A stretch of 64,000 bases of DNA from Xenorhabdus eapokensis (GTDB taxonomy: Bacteria > Pseudomonadota > Gammaproteobacteria > Enterobacterales > Enterobacteriaceae). The notes under the pieces are model-generated. The model was not told the origin of the DNA, ran no database searches, and worked only from the letters and a program-made list of their open reading frames with translations. The translations under genes were made by a program, and so were the position numbers. Position 1 is the stretch's first letter. Each line of letters starts with the position of its first letter. Shown piece after piece: positions 1-8,520 of the stretch. Where the stretch lies: NCBI RefSeq assembly GCF_001908105.1, contig NZ_MKGQ01000012.1, positions 1 to 64,000 of the forward strand, read 5' to 3'.

Positions 1-633
1 CAGTCCATTTTGGGATTTTTTTTGATTTGGCGATTAATCAGATCGCAAAAATTGGACTGAGTTCCCTCCAAGTGATCTACTATTTTGAAAGCTTATTTAA
101 CGGGTATGCGTTTAAATCAATTAGTTCATATTCGAATAAAAGATATTGATTTTGAAGAAAATGCCATTTTCTTACGAAGCGAAAGTAGTAAAAACCATTG
201 TGAATACCAAGTAGCCTTATTAAGCCCGCTGAAACCATTATTGCAAAATTTGCTAAATGAAATGATATTAAGAGGGGCTACGCCTAATGATATATTTTTC
301 AATGTACATCGACTATCAGATAGAGAAGTAGATAGAGAAAAAATGATTGATAGCCAACCTATGAAATCATTTTTTCGGCGTTTCTCTACGGAATGTGGCT
401 TTCCAGTTAGCCCACACCGTTTTCGTCATACGTTAGCAACCACATTAATGCGTAGTCCTGAACGTAACATGCATTTGACAAAGAATGTGTTGGGGCATCG
501 AAGTTTGTCTTCTACGATGGAGTATATAGGCCAAGATATCCATAATACTTTGCACATGCTAGAAAATGAATTATCTACTTACTTAAGTATGGGGTTAGGT
601 GGGGAACATAAACGCTTGACTGTGATGAGGTAG
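1..633 (+). pseudogene. Tyrosine recombinase (phage/island integrase) C-terminal part, probably frameshifted, left end outside window
   Basis: The clear frame runs from about base 97 to 633 and carries the catalytic half of a tyrosine recombinase: TGMRLNQLVHIRIKDIDF (first Arg region), HRFRHTLATTLM (H-x-x-R box), LGHRSLSSTMEYIG (His box and Tyr nucleophile). The only start in this frame is TTG at 85, with an in-frame stop at 73-75 and no obvious ribosome site. A second frame is open from the window edge (3) through base 95 and reads VIYYFESL, which fits the residues expected just before TGMR. One extra base in the T/A-rich stretch 93-99 would join them as FESLLTGMR. I infer a frameshifted or decaying integrase, though a sequencing error would look the same. 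It lies next to a tRNA-Phe gene, a classic island attachment site, and would mark the end of an island lying to the left. Confidence 0.75.
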
Positions 634-660
634 GCAGAAAAATTAAAAAAAATTTACATA

Positions 661-690
661 GAGTTGACGAATCGCTCAACTCTATGTATA
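661..690 (+). terminator. Possible terminator after the integrase
   Basis: A 7-bp perfect inverted repeat (GAGTTGA at 661-667, TCAACTC at 675-681) with a 7-nt loop lies 28 bases after the integrase stop. The downstream stretch is A/T-rich but not a clean T-run, so terminator activity is uncertain. Confidence 0.35.
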
Positions 691-736
691 AAAACAAACG
701 AGAAGAAGAGCACCTCATGCAACAGGTACTCTTCTT
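690..736 (-). terminator. Rho-independent terminator of the tRNA-Phe gene
   Basis: Read on the minus strand, a 13-pair stem with one mismatch (arms at 724-736 and 703-715, loop of 8) is followed by a T-rich tail (complement of 690-700). It lies about 115 bases downstream of the tRNA 3' end and is oriented to end tRNA transcription before the integrase region. Confidence 0.65.
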
Positions 737-851
737 TGGAACTTACATTCAACCATGCGTTCAACTACCAACTAAGCATGATTGGAATCCAGTTTCCAGA
801 AATTTTACTGCTCGTTGAGTTTCTCGCTTTCAACGTTCAGGCTAGGAAATT

Positions 852-927
852 TGGTGCCCGGAGGCGGAATCGAACCACCGACACGGGGATTTTCAATCCC
901 CTGCTCTACCGACTGAGCTATCCGGGC
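852..927 (-). tRNA. pheV: tRNA-Phe (anticodon GAA)
   Basis: The minus strand from 927 to 852 reads as a 76-nt cloverleaf. The acceptor stem is GCCCGGA paired with TCCGGGC, the D-arm contains AGCTCAGTCGGTAGAGC, the anticodon stem-loop has GAA flanked by TT and AA, the T-arm contains GGTTCGATTCC, and the encoded 3' end is ACCA. In enterobacteria the tRNA-Phe gene beside the mltC/yggX/mutY region is a known island insertion site; the symbol pheV is taken from that position. The integrase fragment lies on the 3' side of the tRNA, where integration normally occurs. Confidence 0.97.
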
Positions 928-938
928 TAACGGGGCGC

Positions 939-967
939 ATTAAACCGTATTCAGCCTAATCCGTCAA
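939..967 (-). promoter_or_regulatory. sigma70 promoter of tRNA-Phe
   Basis: On the minus strand, TTGACG (962-967) and TTTAAT (939-944) are separated by exactly 17 bases. A GC-rich discriminator (GCGCCCCG) follows directly, as is typical of stable-RNA promoters under stringent control. The start site would fall just upstream of the tRNA 5' end at 927. Confidence 0.75.
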
Positions 968-1092
968 ACACTTTCTGCATAAATTTATTTATGTGCTTTT
1001 AATTCACACAATAAGCTATAAATCTAAACAAAATGAAGAGGGGATCGCCTCTCCATCTGTTATTTCTCTGCGCTTAGCTAATTGGTTACCAA

Positions 1093-2166
1093 CTATCTGC
1101 GATAGCTTTTCTGTGCATTGTTCACTTTTATCAAATAACGACGTGATTCAGCAGCAGGGTGTTTATTGGTCAGGGTTGCATAAATATCACCAGGTTCCAT
1201 TGAGTTGATGATTTGAACCGCTTTCTTTTTATCATTGGAAAATACGCGTAATACACTGCCTGCACCGCCATTGTAAGCCGTGATAACAGCATATCGACGT
1301 GAAGTTGCGTTTTTGATTTCCCCTAAGTATGCATTTTGCAATATTGATAGGTAAGCGGTGCCGGCATCAATGTTGTTCTCAGGATCGAAGAGATAATTAC
1401 GGCTAGGCTGGCCTGATTTTCCTTGCATCTTGAAAACATCTCGTCCAGCGGTGTGTTGCATTACTTGCATAAGCCCCAGGGCATCAGAGCGGCTGACGGC
1501 ATAAGGGTTAAAACTGGATTCAGTTTGCATGATGGCAAGGATGAGAGATTCATCAACTCCATATTTTATGGATGCTTTGCGAACAATAGGAAGATATTTA
1601 TGGGCGCGTTTATCCAGATGGTTAGGAACCAACTGTATAGTGACTGACCAAATGATGTGTAATCCCGATTGACGTTTTTGCAATTTATTCTGGATCAGAT
1701 AATTGGCAAAATGACGTGCGCGCCATTCCCAGCGAATAGGTTCACCAGTGTTATCCAGAACTTGTCCATATAGAAAGGGTTCTTTGCTGATCTGGATATC
1801 GTTGGCGTCGGAATAAAGATCAATCGTTCCAGGGTCATCTCCCATCAGCAAGGTCGTAACAATCGCTTTGCGTAAATGTTCAGCGGGTTCAATTGGGGAA
1901 ATGGTTTCAATCGTAATGTTTCCCGTCTCAAAATTGATATGGCTGCGGGTTTTATATTGATCTGTATATTTAACGTAATCTTTTGGGCCTGCGATTAATA
2001 CTTCCTGCAAACCCCAAATATTTTCAATATCGTGGGCAAATTGCCCCATCAAAATATCGAATCCATTGGTGTCTTTTATATATTCTTCATTATATTCACC
2101 GTCTTTTTTGCCAGAACAGGAAATTAGAAGTGGAACAAGGAGGATCAAGGCCAGCAGTCTTTTCAT
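1093..2166 (-). CDS. mltC: Membrane-bound lytic murein transglycosylase C
   Basis: A lipoprotein of 357 residues (E. coli MltC is 359) that cleaves the glycan strand of peptidoglycan to a 1,6-anhydro product at the outer membrane. The start at 2166 was chosen over a longer frame because it gives an N-terminal lipoprotein signal, [17 protein letters not shown], with Cys17 as the lipidated residue. The C-terminal half carries the SLT fold: [15 protein letters not shown] with the catalytic Glu, [10 protein letters not shown], and the AYNGGAG motif. It is the last gene of the mutY-yggX-mltC run on the minus strand, the conserved enterobacterial order, and ends 165 bases from the tRNA-Phe gene. 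Confidence 0.96.
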   Translation of the reverse strand: MKRLLALILLVPLLISCSGKKDGEYNEEYIKDTNGFDILMGQFAHDIENIWGLQEVLIAGPKDYVKYTDQYKTRSHINFETGNITIETISPIEPAEHLRKAIVTTLLMGDDPGTIDLYSDANDIQISKEPFLYGQVLDNTGEPIRWEWRARHFANYLIQNKLQKRQSGLHIIWSVTIQLVPNHLDKRAHKYLPIVRKASIKYGVDESLILAIMQTESSFNPYAVSRSDALGLMQVMQHTAGRDVFKMQGKSGQPSRNYLFDPENNIDAGTAYLSILQNAYLGEIKNATSRRYAVITAYNGGAGSVLRVFSNDKKKAVQIINSMEPGDIYATLTNKHPAAESRRYLIKVNNAQKSYRR

Positions 2167-2276
2167 TTTACAATGCCGTTGGATATTAATGCTGTTGGAT
2201 ATTGAGGGTTCGTCTATGATTAGAGCCACACAAAATGGCTCCTATTATGCCAATCTATACGAATAGCGTAGTAATA

Positions 2277-2549
2277 TTATTGTTCCGGAGGTGTATAACC
2301 GTCGATTTTAATATCATGTCCTTCAAACAGGAATTTTACCATCTCTTGTTCAAGCAGTTTGCGATCTTCTGGATTCATGGTATTGAGTTTTTTTTCATTA
2401 ATCAGCATGGTTTGTTTGCTCATCCATTGTTGCCAGGCTTCTTTTGAAATTTCATTGAAAATACGCTTGCCTAATTCCCCTGGATAGAGCTGAAAATCTT
2501 GACCTTCCGCTTCTCGTTGTAAAAAAGTGCAAAAAATAGTTCTGCTCAT
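2277..2549 (-). CDS. yggX: Fe(2+)-trafficking protein YggX
   Basis: A 90-residue cytosolic protein of the YggX family, linked in E. coli and Salmonella to protection of Fe-S clusters from oxidation. It begins [10 protein letters not shown], with the conserved Cys7 followed by KREAEG-like residues (here QREAEGQDF), and contains the family YPGELGKRI block. It sits 26 bases after mutY, whose product carries an Fe-S cluster, and upstream of mltC, as in E. coli. The length matches the family (about 91). Confidence 0.96.
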   Translation of the reverse strand: MSRTIFCTFLQREAEGQDFQLYPGELGKRIFNEISKEAWQQWMSKQTMLINEKKLNTMNPEDRKLLEQEMVKFLFEGHDIKIDGYTPPEQ

Positions 2550-2575
2550 AATTAATCCTCAAAATAGTGGGCAGC

Positions 2576-3613
2576 TTAACCCAATTGTTGCAAAAGGTAC
2601 TCAACGGGAGCTGCCAATCCAATAGTTGCCGGCTGACGTAAGTTATACCAAAGTCCCTTACTTTCATCCATGCAGGAATCAAAAGTTAAAATATCGATTT
2701 TAATAGGAACGATATCTAAATGAAAATGGCTGAATGTATGGCGAAATGCTGTCAGTTGTTCAAGTTTGCTGTGAGAGATGCCTGAGTTTTTCAGCCATTG
2801 TTCCAGTGATACTTGATCAGTAAATTGCGGGAAAGCAAACAATCCCCCCCAAATACCAGAAAGTGGGCGCTGCTCCAGCCAAACCATATCGCCATGTTGC
2901 ATTAATAAAAAGTAGGCTGTTTTTTCAGGAATACTTTGTTTAGGTTTTTTTCCCGGATAGTTTGCCCAACTATGATTGGCGTAAGCGATACAGCCCGTAT
3001 TCAATGGACAAATCTCACATTTTGGTTTGCTGCGGGTGCAGACCATAGCGCCCAAGTCCATCATCGCCTGATTAAAATATTCGACACCTTGCTTGGGAGT
3101 TACGCGCGTGCTGATATCCCATAACTGATTTTCAACCTCTTTTTTGCCCGGCCAGCCCTCAACAGTGTAGCAGCGAGCTAAAACCCGCTTCACGTTACCA
3201 TCAAGGATAGGGAAATGCTTGCCTTGGGACAGTGAGAGAATGGCTCCAGCCGTTGAACGCCCGACACCGGGCAGGGCAACAACATCATCAAAGGTTGTCG
3301 GAAATTTACCCTTGTGTAATGTCTCAATCTGTTGTGCGGCTTTATGTAAGTTACGGGCACGTGCGTAATATCCCAGGCCAGTCCACAAATGCAGAACTTC
3401 GTCCAAAGGGGCTGCGGCCAAAGAGGTAACATCGGGAAAACGTGCAATAAATTTTTGGAAATAAGGAATGACTGTTGCAACTTGAGTTTGTTGCAGCATC
3501 ACCTCTGAAAGCCAGACGTGATAGGATGTTTTTTCTAACTGCCACGGCAGGGTTTTGCGGCCGTAGCGGTGATACCACTCAAGTACCACTTGTGAAAATT
3601 GCTCAGCTTCCAT
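2576..3613 (-). CDS. mutY: Adenine DNA glycosylase MutY
   Basis: Removes adenine mispaired with 8-oxoguanine or guanine. Numbering from the ATG at 3613 reproduces the E. coli key residues: Glu37 in [12 protein letters not shown], helix-hairpin-helix around 113-130 ([12 protein letters not shown]), catalytic Asp138 in ILDGNVKR, and the [4Fe-4S] cysteines 192, 199, 202 and 208. The C-terminal part is the NUDIX-like 8-oxoG recognition domain with [10 protein letters not shown]. An in-frame ATG lies one codon upstream (3616) and neither has a clear ribosome site. It heads the mutY-yggX-mltC run and is divergent from trmB; the 249-base gap must hold both promoters. Confidence 0.97.
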   Translation of the reverse strand: MEAEQFSQVVLEWYHRYGRKTLPWQLEKTSYHVWLSEVMLQQTQVATVIPYFQKFIARFPDVTSLAAAPLDEVLHLWTGLGYYARARNLHKAAQQIETLHKGKFPTTFDDVVALPGVGRSTAGAILSLSQGKHFPILDGNVKRVLARCYTVEGWPGKKEVENQLWDISTRVTPKQGVEYFNQAMMDLGAMVCTRSKPKCEICPLNTGCIAYANHSWANYPGKKPKQSIPEKTAYFLLMQHGDMVWLEQRPLSGIWGGLFAFPQFTDQVSLEQWLKNSGISHSKLEQLTAFRHTFSHFHLDIVPIKIDILTFDSCMDESKGLWYNLRQPATIGLAAPVEYLLQQLG

Positions 3614-3862
3614 CATTAGAATAATTGTCTTGATATCTGGTAATTGTTTTGTGAGCGGGATTGCAACATAGTGTAACCGCAGTGTAAACCCGAACTTTGT
3701 TTCGAAGCATTACGCAACATAGCATTAAAGTTGTGCTTATGGACACTGAACTTGATAAACTCAGCCATCTTTGCATAATTGCGCTCTCTTTGGGCAATCC
3801 TGCGGTACATAAAGTCCCAGACGCCTGAAAAAAAATGTCTTTAGAAACTGACAAAAAGTACC

Positions 3863-4582
3863 ATGATAAATAATGTAATTTCACCGGAATATGATGAAAA
3901 TGGCAGGGCGTTGCGCCGTGTCCGCAGTTTTGTGCGTCGGCAGGGGCGGTTAACGAGTCGCCAGCAACAAGCACTTGATAATGTGTGGCCAAAGATGGGA
4001 GTGGACTATCAGACAGAATTGTCCAATATGGAAGAGATCTTTGGACGCGAAGCACCTGTTGTGTTGGAAATCGGTTTTGGTATGGGCGCATCATTGGTCA
4101 CAATGGCAAGCGAAAATCCAGAGAGAAACTTTTTGGGAATCGAAGTTCATGCACCGGGCGTTGGGGCTTGTTTGGCATCCGCAGAAGATGAAAATCTCAG
4201 TAACCTGCGAGTGATGTGCCATGACGCTATTGAAGTATTAAACAACATGATCCCCGATCAGAGTTTGGCAATGGTTCAACTTTTCTTCCCTGACCCGTGG
4301 CATAAAGCGCGCCATAACAAGCGTAGAATTGTGCAGCCTGAATTCGCCCAATTAATTAAAAGTAAGCTGAAAATCGGTGGTGTCTTCCATATGGCGACCG
4401 ACTGGCAGCCATATGCAGAGCATATGCTGGAGGTGATGAGTTCAGCCGAAGGGTATCACAACTTATCGGAAAATGGTGATTATGTGCCACGTCCTAAGTC
4501 GCGCCCGGTCACAAAATTTGAGACACGTGGTCAGCGGTTAGGTCATGGTGTATGGGATCTAATGTTTGAGAGGGTAAAATAA
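3863..4582 (+). CDS. trmB: tRNA (guanine-N7-)-methyltransferase
   Basis: SAM-dependent enzyme that makes m7G46 in the variable loop of tRNAs. It is 239 residues, the same as E. coli TrmB. The SAM-binding motif [10 protein letters not shown] lies at 66-75, and the family [15 protein letters not shown] block, which contacts tRNA and the target base, at 141-155. RPxTKFExRGxRLGH near the C-terminus is also typical. Its stop overlaps the yggL start by one base (TAATG), implying translational coupling. Confidence 0.97.
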   Translation: MINNVISPEYDENGRALRRVRSFVRRQGRLTSRQQQALDNVWPKMGVDYQTELSNMEEIFGREAPVVLEIGFGMGASLVTMASENPERNFLGIEVHAPGVGACLASAEDENLSNLRVMCHDAIEVLNNMIPDQSLAMVQLFFPDPWHKARHNKRRIVQPEFAQLIKSKLKIGGVFHMATDWQPYAEHMLEVMSSAEGYHNLSENGDYVPRPKSRPVTKFETRGQRLGHGVWDLMFERVK

Positions 4583-4908
4583 TGGCTAAAAACCGTAGTC
4601 GTCGTCTGCGTAAAAAATTGCGTATTGACGAGTTTCAGGAGTTGGGTTTTTCAGTAAAGTGGAATTTTCCGGCAGATACCTCCGTTGAGGTTGTCGATAG
4701 CACAGTTGATGCCTTGATTGAAGAACTGATCGAGCCAAATGGTCTTGCTCTGGATGCCAGCGGTTATTTGCAATGGGAAGGTATTGTCTGCCTGCAAAAA
4801 ATTGGCAAATGTACGGAAGAACATCGCCAATTGATTGAGCGTTGGTTGAAAGATCGCGGTATGGAAGACGTTATCACATCAGAATTGTTTGATGTGTGGT
4901 GGGATTGA
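4582..4908 (+). CDS. yggL: YggL family protein (DUF469), ribosome-associated
   Basis: A 108-residue basic protein beginning [20 protein letters not shown], the hallmark of YggL, which has been reported to associate with the 50S ribosomal subunit. It ends in the conserved acidic/aromatic LFDVWWD. It shares one base with trmB and is followed by a strong terminator, so trmB-yggL form a two-gene operon. Confidence 0.93.
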   Translation: MAKNRSRRLRKKLRIDEFQELGFSVKWNFPADTSVEVVDSTVDALIEELIEPNGLALDASGYLQWEGIVCLQKIGKCTEEHRQLIERWLKDRGMEDVITSELFDVWWD

Positions 4909-4957
4909 TTCGCTGTTGCATAAGAAAAAGCGTATTACGTAAAAATAGCGCTATATG

Positions 4958-4984
4958 CAGGGGCTCATTAGGAGCCCCTGTTTG
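4958..4984 (+). terminator. Rho-independent terminator of trmB-yggL
   Basis: A perfect 9-bp GC-rich stem (CAGGGGCTC 4958-4966, GAGCCCCTG 4972-4980) with a 5-nt loop and a short T tract. An in-frame ATG at 4955 of the glutaminase frame lies inside this structure, which argues that glutaminase starts downstream of it. Confidence 0.85.
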
Positions 4985-4999
4985 TCTGGAGAAAAAGTG

Positions 5000-5926
5000 G
5001 TGAAGGTAAGGTTCTCTAATTCGTTGTTGGCAGATATTCTAGAAGAAGTACGCCCTTTGATTGGTAAAGGAAGAGTAGCAGATTACATTCCTGCTTTGGC
5101 GGAAGTTCCGGCAAACAATTTGGCGATGGCCATTTGTACTGTCGATGGGCAGGTTTTTAAAGCGGGAGATGCAGAAAAACGCTTCTCTATCCAATCCATT
5201 TCTAAGGTGTTGAGCCTGACATTGGCGATGACACGTTATAAGGAAGAGGATATCTGGCAACGGGTGGGGACAGAACCTTCAGGGCAGCCGTTTAACTCAT
5301 TGGTACAGTTGGAGCTGGAAAAGGGAATTCCCCGTAATCCTTTTATTAATGCGGGCGCATTAATCATTTGCGATATGCTGCAATCTCGTTTGAGTGCACC
5401 TAAACATCGAATGCTGGAGTTTGTCCGTAGCCTCACAGGGCACAAAAGTATTTGTTATGACGATATCGTTGCCCGTTCAGAAATGGAACATTCCAGCCGC
5501 AATGCCGCTATAGCTTACCTGATGAAATCATTCGATAATTTTGAGAATGATGTCATTACCGTTCTGCAAACATACTTCCAATACTGCGCCCTGAAAATGA
5601 ATTGTGTTGAATTGGCACAGTGTTTTATTTATTTAGCCAACCAAGGACGTATGATTGGTTCCGGCCAACAAATTTTGAGCCTTCGACAAACTCGCCAGAT
5701 TAATGCGCTGATGTTGACATGTGGTATGTACGATGGTTCTGGCGAGTTTGCTTTCAGGATTGGTATGCCAGGGAAATCAGGTGTCGGTGGTGGCATTATC
5801 TGCGTGGTTCCGGGAGAATTCACTGCTGCGGTATGGTCGCCTGAACTGGATAAATCGGGTAACTCATTAGCAGGTTGTGCAGCACTGGAAAAATTAGCAG
5901 GACGTATTGGACGCTCTATCTTTTAA
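5000..5926 (+). CDS. glsB: Glutaminase
   Basis: Hydrolyses L-glutamine to glutamate and ammonia in the cytosol. It has the serine-dependent glutaminase fold related to beta-lactamases, with the catalytic S-x-x-K in [12 protein letters not shown], the Tyr-containing active-site region, and the C-terminal GKSGVGGGI loop. A GTG start at 5000 gives 308 residues, as in E. coli GlsB, and places GGAG 8 bases upstream. A GTG at 4997 is also possible, and the ATG at 4955 falls in the preceding terminator. Many enterobacteria place ansB or glsB-like genes elsewhere; here it lies between yggL and yggN. Confidence 0.95.
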   Translation: MKVRFSNSLLADILEEVRPLIGKGRVADYIPALAEVPANNLAMAICTVDGQVFKAGDAEKRFSIQSISKVLSLTLAMTRYKEEDIWQRVGTEPSGQPFNSLVQLELEKGIPRNPFINAGALIICDMLQSRLSAPKHRMLEFVRSLTGHKSICYDDIVARSEMEHSSRNAAIAYLMKSFDNFENDVITVLQTYFQYCALKMNCVELAQCFIYLANQGRMIGSGQQILSLRQTRQINALMLTCGMYDGSGEFAFRIGMPGKSGVGGGIICVVPGEFTAAVWSPELDKSGNSLAGCAALEKLAGRIGRSIF

Positions 5927-5962
5927 TCTGTCTGAGTTTAACCTTAAAAATCAGGAGAATGT

Positions 5963-6700
5963 ATGCTACGCAGGATCACGATTGCTGCATCATTATTATT
6001 TACGTCTCAATTCGTTGTCACTCAGGCACAGGCGAATTCTGAATGTCATGCGACACTTAATGATGACATTATTGTCACGCCAAATTCTGTCCAGATTACC
6101 GGTGCGAGTGGAAACCTAAAAATATTGCCTGATGGCTCCATAACCAGAGAGGGTAAGGCGTTATCGCTAAGTACGGAGCAACGTAGCAAAGCCCAGCAAT
6201 ATCAACAGACGCTCCGCCAGGATTTGCCTTGGGTTAAGAAAGAAGCGCTAAATCATTTGACGAATGCACGCCAGTCACTGGACAAAGTGGTGGTCGAAAC
6301 AATAGGCAAAGAAAGTCATATTCGTACCCGTTTATCTCAATTGGAATCTGGTCTCATTAAACAGATTGATAGAGTGATTGAAACCCGTACTAATGGTTTT
6401 GCTTTTAATGCCAAGGCAGTCAAACAGGTAGAACCTGAAGGCCGAAAACTCATCGAACAGAGCCTTGGTGGTATTTTGCAGGATAGTATTAACGAAATGA
6501 GCCGTAAAAATAGTGAGCAAAATGGTGACGGTAAGCAGATGTTATTATCTCTTCTTGGTGGGTTAGGCGGTATGCAAAATGGTTTTGATGCAGAATGGAA
6601 AAAGCAGGAACAAGAGTTGAAGCGCTTGAAAGCGGAAGTATGTAGCAAAGCCAGTCAATTAGAACAACAGCGCACTAGTCTTATGGATGCTATTAAGTAA
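5963..6700 (+). CDS. yggN: YggN family protein (DUF2884), secreted or periplasmic
   Basis: A 245-residue protein of unknown function conserved in enterobacteria at this position. A cleavable signal peptide covers about residues 1-24 (hydrophobic core AASLLFTSQFVV, then AQA). The mature part has family-typical SVQITG, LKILPDGSI and a helical C-terminal half rich in Q/E/K ending in a coiled-coil-like segment (KKQEQELKRLKAEV). There is a good ribosome site, AGGAGAATGT, before the ATG. Probably periplasmic; no catalytic motif is recognised. Confidence 0.88.
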   Translation: MLRRITIAASLLFTSQFVVTQAQANSECHATLNDDIIVTPNSVQITGASGNLKILPDGSITREGKALSLSTEQRSKAQQYQQTLRQDLPWVKKEALNHLTNARQSLDKVVVETIGKESHIRTRLSQLESGLIKQIDRVIETRTNGFAFNAKAVKQVEPEGRKLIEQSLGGILQDSINEMSRKNSEQNGDGKQMLLSLLGGLGGMQNGFDAEWKKQEQELKRLKAEVCSKASQLEQQRTSLMDAIK

Positions 6701-6724
6701 AAATAGGCTGCCTCCCATTGAAGC

Positions 6725-6757
6725 AAATAAGAATCAATATGAAATTGATTCTTATTT
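6725..6757. promoter_or_regulatory. Fur-box-like inverted repeat (may also terminate yggN)
   Basis: A perfect 14-bp inverted repeat (6725-6738 and 6744-6757) around ATGAA, with half-site AATAAGAATCAAT. Its AT-rich GATAAT-like character and position just upstream of the -35 box of a siderophore-binding-protein gene suggest Fur control. As RNA it would also form a hairpin followed by TTTG, so it may double as the yggN terminator. Confidence 0.55.
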
Positions 6758-6759
6758 TG

Positions 6760-6788
6760 TTGACATATTAACGTTGCTACCTAGAATG
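6760..6788 (+). promoter_or_regulatory. Strong sigma70 promoter of the siderophore-binding-protein gene
   Basis: A perfect -35 TTGACA (6760-6765), a 17-base spacer and a -10 TAGAAT (6783-6788). It lies 42 bases upstream of the ATG at 6830, directly beside the Fur-like palindrome, which would place a bound repressor against the polymerase. Confidence 0.7.
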
Positions 6789-6829
6789 CAAGTCAGCTCT
6801 TATTAATAGACTTAATTTAGGTGTAACTA

Positions 6830-7774
6830 ATGAAAAAAATCTTGCCAATTGTTATTGCATCACTGCTTTCTGTTACCAGTTACTCTGCATTCAGCCAATC
6901 GCCAGAATTATTTATGCCAAATTCTGTAACCGCTCAGTCTGGTGATTATGCCACGGTAAAACATCTTTCCGGCGAAACCCAGGTTAAAAAGAATCCCAAA
7001 CGGGTGGTTTTATTCGATTTCGGTACTTACGATTCAATGGCGAAACTGGGATTGTCTGATCGCGTGGTTGCTTTACCTATCGATAACTTGCCTGATTATG
7101 TGCGTAATAGTGTACCTGCAACTATGCACAATGCCGGAGGAATGAAAGAGCCGAACTTGGAAAAATTGGCGGAAATAAAACCAGATTTGATTGTCATTAC
7201 CGGACGTCAGGGGGCTTTTTATGATCGCCTGTCACAAATAGCGCCTACCATTAATTTAAGCACGGACAATAAAAACTACCTGCCATCCGTTGATAATAAT
7301 CTTAAATTATTAGGTGAGTTATTTAATAAGCAAGGTGATGTTAAAACTCAATCGGCTCATTTAGAAAAAACGATTGCATCCGCTCAGGAAAAAGCAAAAG
7401 CAGCAAACAGTAAGGTATTGGTATTACTGCATAATGCAGGTGAGTTATATCCCAATAATCAAGCTATCGTTTACAACGTCATCAAAGCGTCTCGTGCAGT
7501 ATTGCCAGCTAAATCAGACAAAGATAAAAGCCGCACTGTGACAGCGGAGATGATTGCGCAAGCAAACCCTGATGTGATTTTTATTATCGACCGTAGTGAA
7601 GCAATTGGTGCAGGTAAGTTGGACAAAGATCAATTTGAAAGTGATCAAGTCAAATCAACTAATGCCTATAAAAACGATAAGATAGTGTACTTGCAGTCTG
7701 ACCTTTGGTACTTGTCTGGTGGTGGTTTAGACAGTATGGCGCGACAAGTAAATGCAGTGGCTGATGCCTTGTAA
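6830..7774 (+). CDS. Siderophore ABC transporter substrate-binding protein (FatB/YclQ/CeuE type)
   Basis: A 314-residue periplasmic iron-siderophore-binding protein. The signal peptide is about residues 1-23 (ILPIVIASLLSVTSYSAFS). The mature protein has the class III fold: NPKRVVLFDFGTYDSMAKLG opens the first lobe, EPNLEKLAEIKPDLIVI is the usual linker region, and ANPDVIFIIDRS lies in the second lobe. No permease or ATPase gene follows; a terminator does. It must therefore feed a transporter encoded elsewhere, or bind iron chelates on its own. The Fur-like site and strong promoter upstream indicate iron-repressed expression. The ligand cannot be told from sequence; catecholate or citrate-type siderophores are usual for this family. 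Confidence 0.88.
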   Translation: MKKILPIVIASLLSVTSYSAFSQSPELFMPNSVTAQSGDYATVKHLSGETQVKKNPKRVVLFDFGTYDSMAKLGLSDRVVALPIDNLPDYVRNSVPATMHNAGGMKEPNLEKLAEIKPDLIVITGRQGAFYDRLSQIAPTINLSTDNKNYLPSVDNNLKLLGELFNKQGDVKTQSAHLEKTIASAQEKAKAANSKVLVLLHNAGELYPNNQAIVYNVIKASRAVLPAKSDKDKSRTVTAEMIAQANPDVIFIIDRSEAIGAGKLDKDQFESDQVKSTNAYKNDKIVYLQSDLWYLSGGGLDSMARQVNAVADAL

Positions 7775-7823
7775 TTTCTTAATATTGTAATTTCGCAAAA
7801 TTAAAATTCCTTTTTTCTGCCTT

Positions 7824-7857
7824 TACCCTGAGATCTGAATAGTGAGATTTCGGGGTA
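7824..7857 (+). terminator. Terminator after the siderophore-binding-protein gene
   Basis: A 13-pair stem containing two G-T wobbles (7824-7836 with 7845-7857) and an 8-nt loop, about 50 bases after the stop, followed by an A/T-rich stretch. Confidence 0.6.
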
Positions 7858-7994
7858 ATTCTATTCTCTATTTATCGCCGCAACTCACTTATTATTCCTA
7901 AATTGAAACAATCAAGCAAAATGATGGTTTGGCCTTGCGGTACAGAAAATCTACGTTAGGATATTTCAAAAGGCATCCAATGGGGGACATAAGC

Positions 7995-8480
7995 ATGATT
8001 ATTAGTTCAACTGAATTTAAGAATAATGATTTCTTGAAAAAAGAGCATGAATTTAATCAATTTGATGGCAATGGTGATAACCGTTCCCCCGAACTTGCCT
8101 GGGCGGACGCACCAGCCGGAACCAAAAGTTTTGCAATTACTGTCTATGATCCTGATGCACCAACGGGTAGTGGCTTCTGGCACTGGGTCGCTTTTGATAT
8201 TCCCGTTGTAACACAGTCCTTACCTGCCAATGCAGGGCAAAGTGGCGGTAGCAAATTACCAACCGGTACAATTCAGAGCAGAAATGATTATGGCCTGTTT
8301 GGTTTCGGTGGTCCCTGCCCACCCGTGGGCGATAAAGCCCATCGTTATATTTTCACTGTACATGCCTTATCGGTAGAGAAACTGGGAATTGATGCTGAAA
8401 CAACAAATGCCGTTGCGCGTTTTATGATCCAGGCCAATACCTTGGCAACAGCTTCTATTACCAGCTACTACCAGCGTTAA
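7995..8480 (+). CDS. YbhB/YbcL family (Raf kinase inhibitor/PEBP-like) protein
   Basis: A 161-residue cytosolic protein of the bacterial phosphatidylethanolamine-binding-protein family, whose biochemical role in bacteria is unclear. Family motifs are present: NGDNRSPELAW, the ligand-pocket YDPDAPTGSGFWHW, GPCPPVGDKAHRYIFTVHAL and a C-terminal ATASITSYY. The ATG at 7995 was chosen because GGGGGAC sits 6 bases upstream; an ATG at 7980 is possible and would add five residues. It is followed 40 bases later by a YciO-like gene on the same strand, so the two may be cotranscribed. Confidence 0.9.
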   Translation: MIISSTEFKNNDFLKKEHEFNQFDGNGDNRSPELAWADAPAGTKSFAITVYDPDAPTGSGFWHWVAFDIPVVTQSLPANAGQSGGSKLPTGTIQSRNDYGLFGFGGPCPPVGDKAHRYIFTVHALSVEKLGIDAETTNAVARFMIQANTLATASITSYYQR

Positions 8481-8520
8481 CCGATTAATAATTCTTCCGT
8501 TTCCAGTAAGGGGTATCAAT

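Noticed and set aside
664..930. Open reading frame across the terminator and tRNA-Phe
   Set aside because: It runs antisense through the tRNA gene and its terminator, with no ribosome site or recognisable protein.
4955..4999. Upstream ATG start for glutaminase
   Set aside because: It lies inside the trmB-yggL terminator hairpin; GTG at 5000 gives the family length and a ribosome site.
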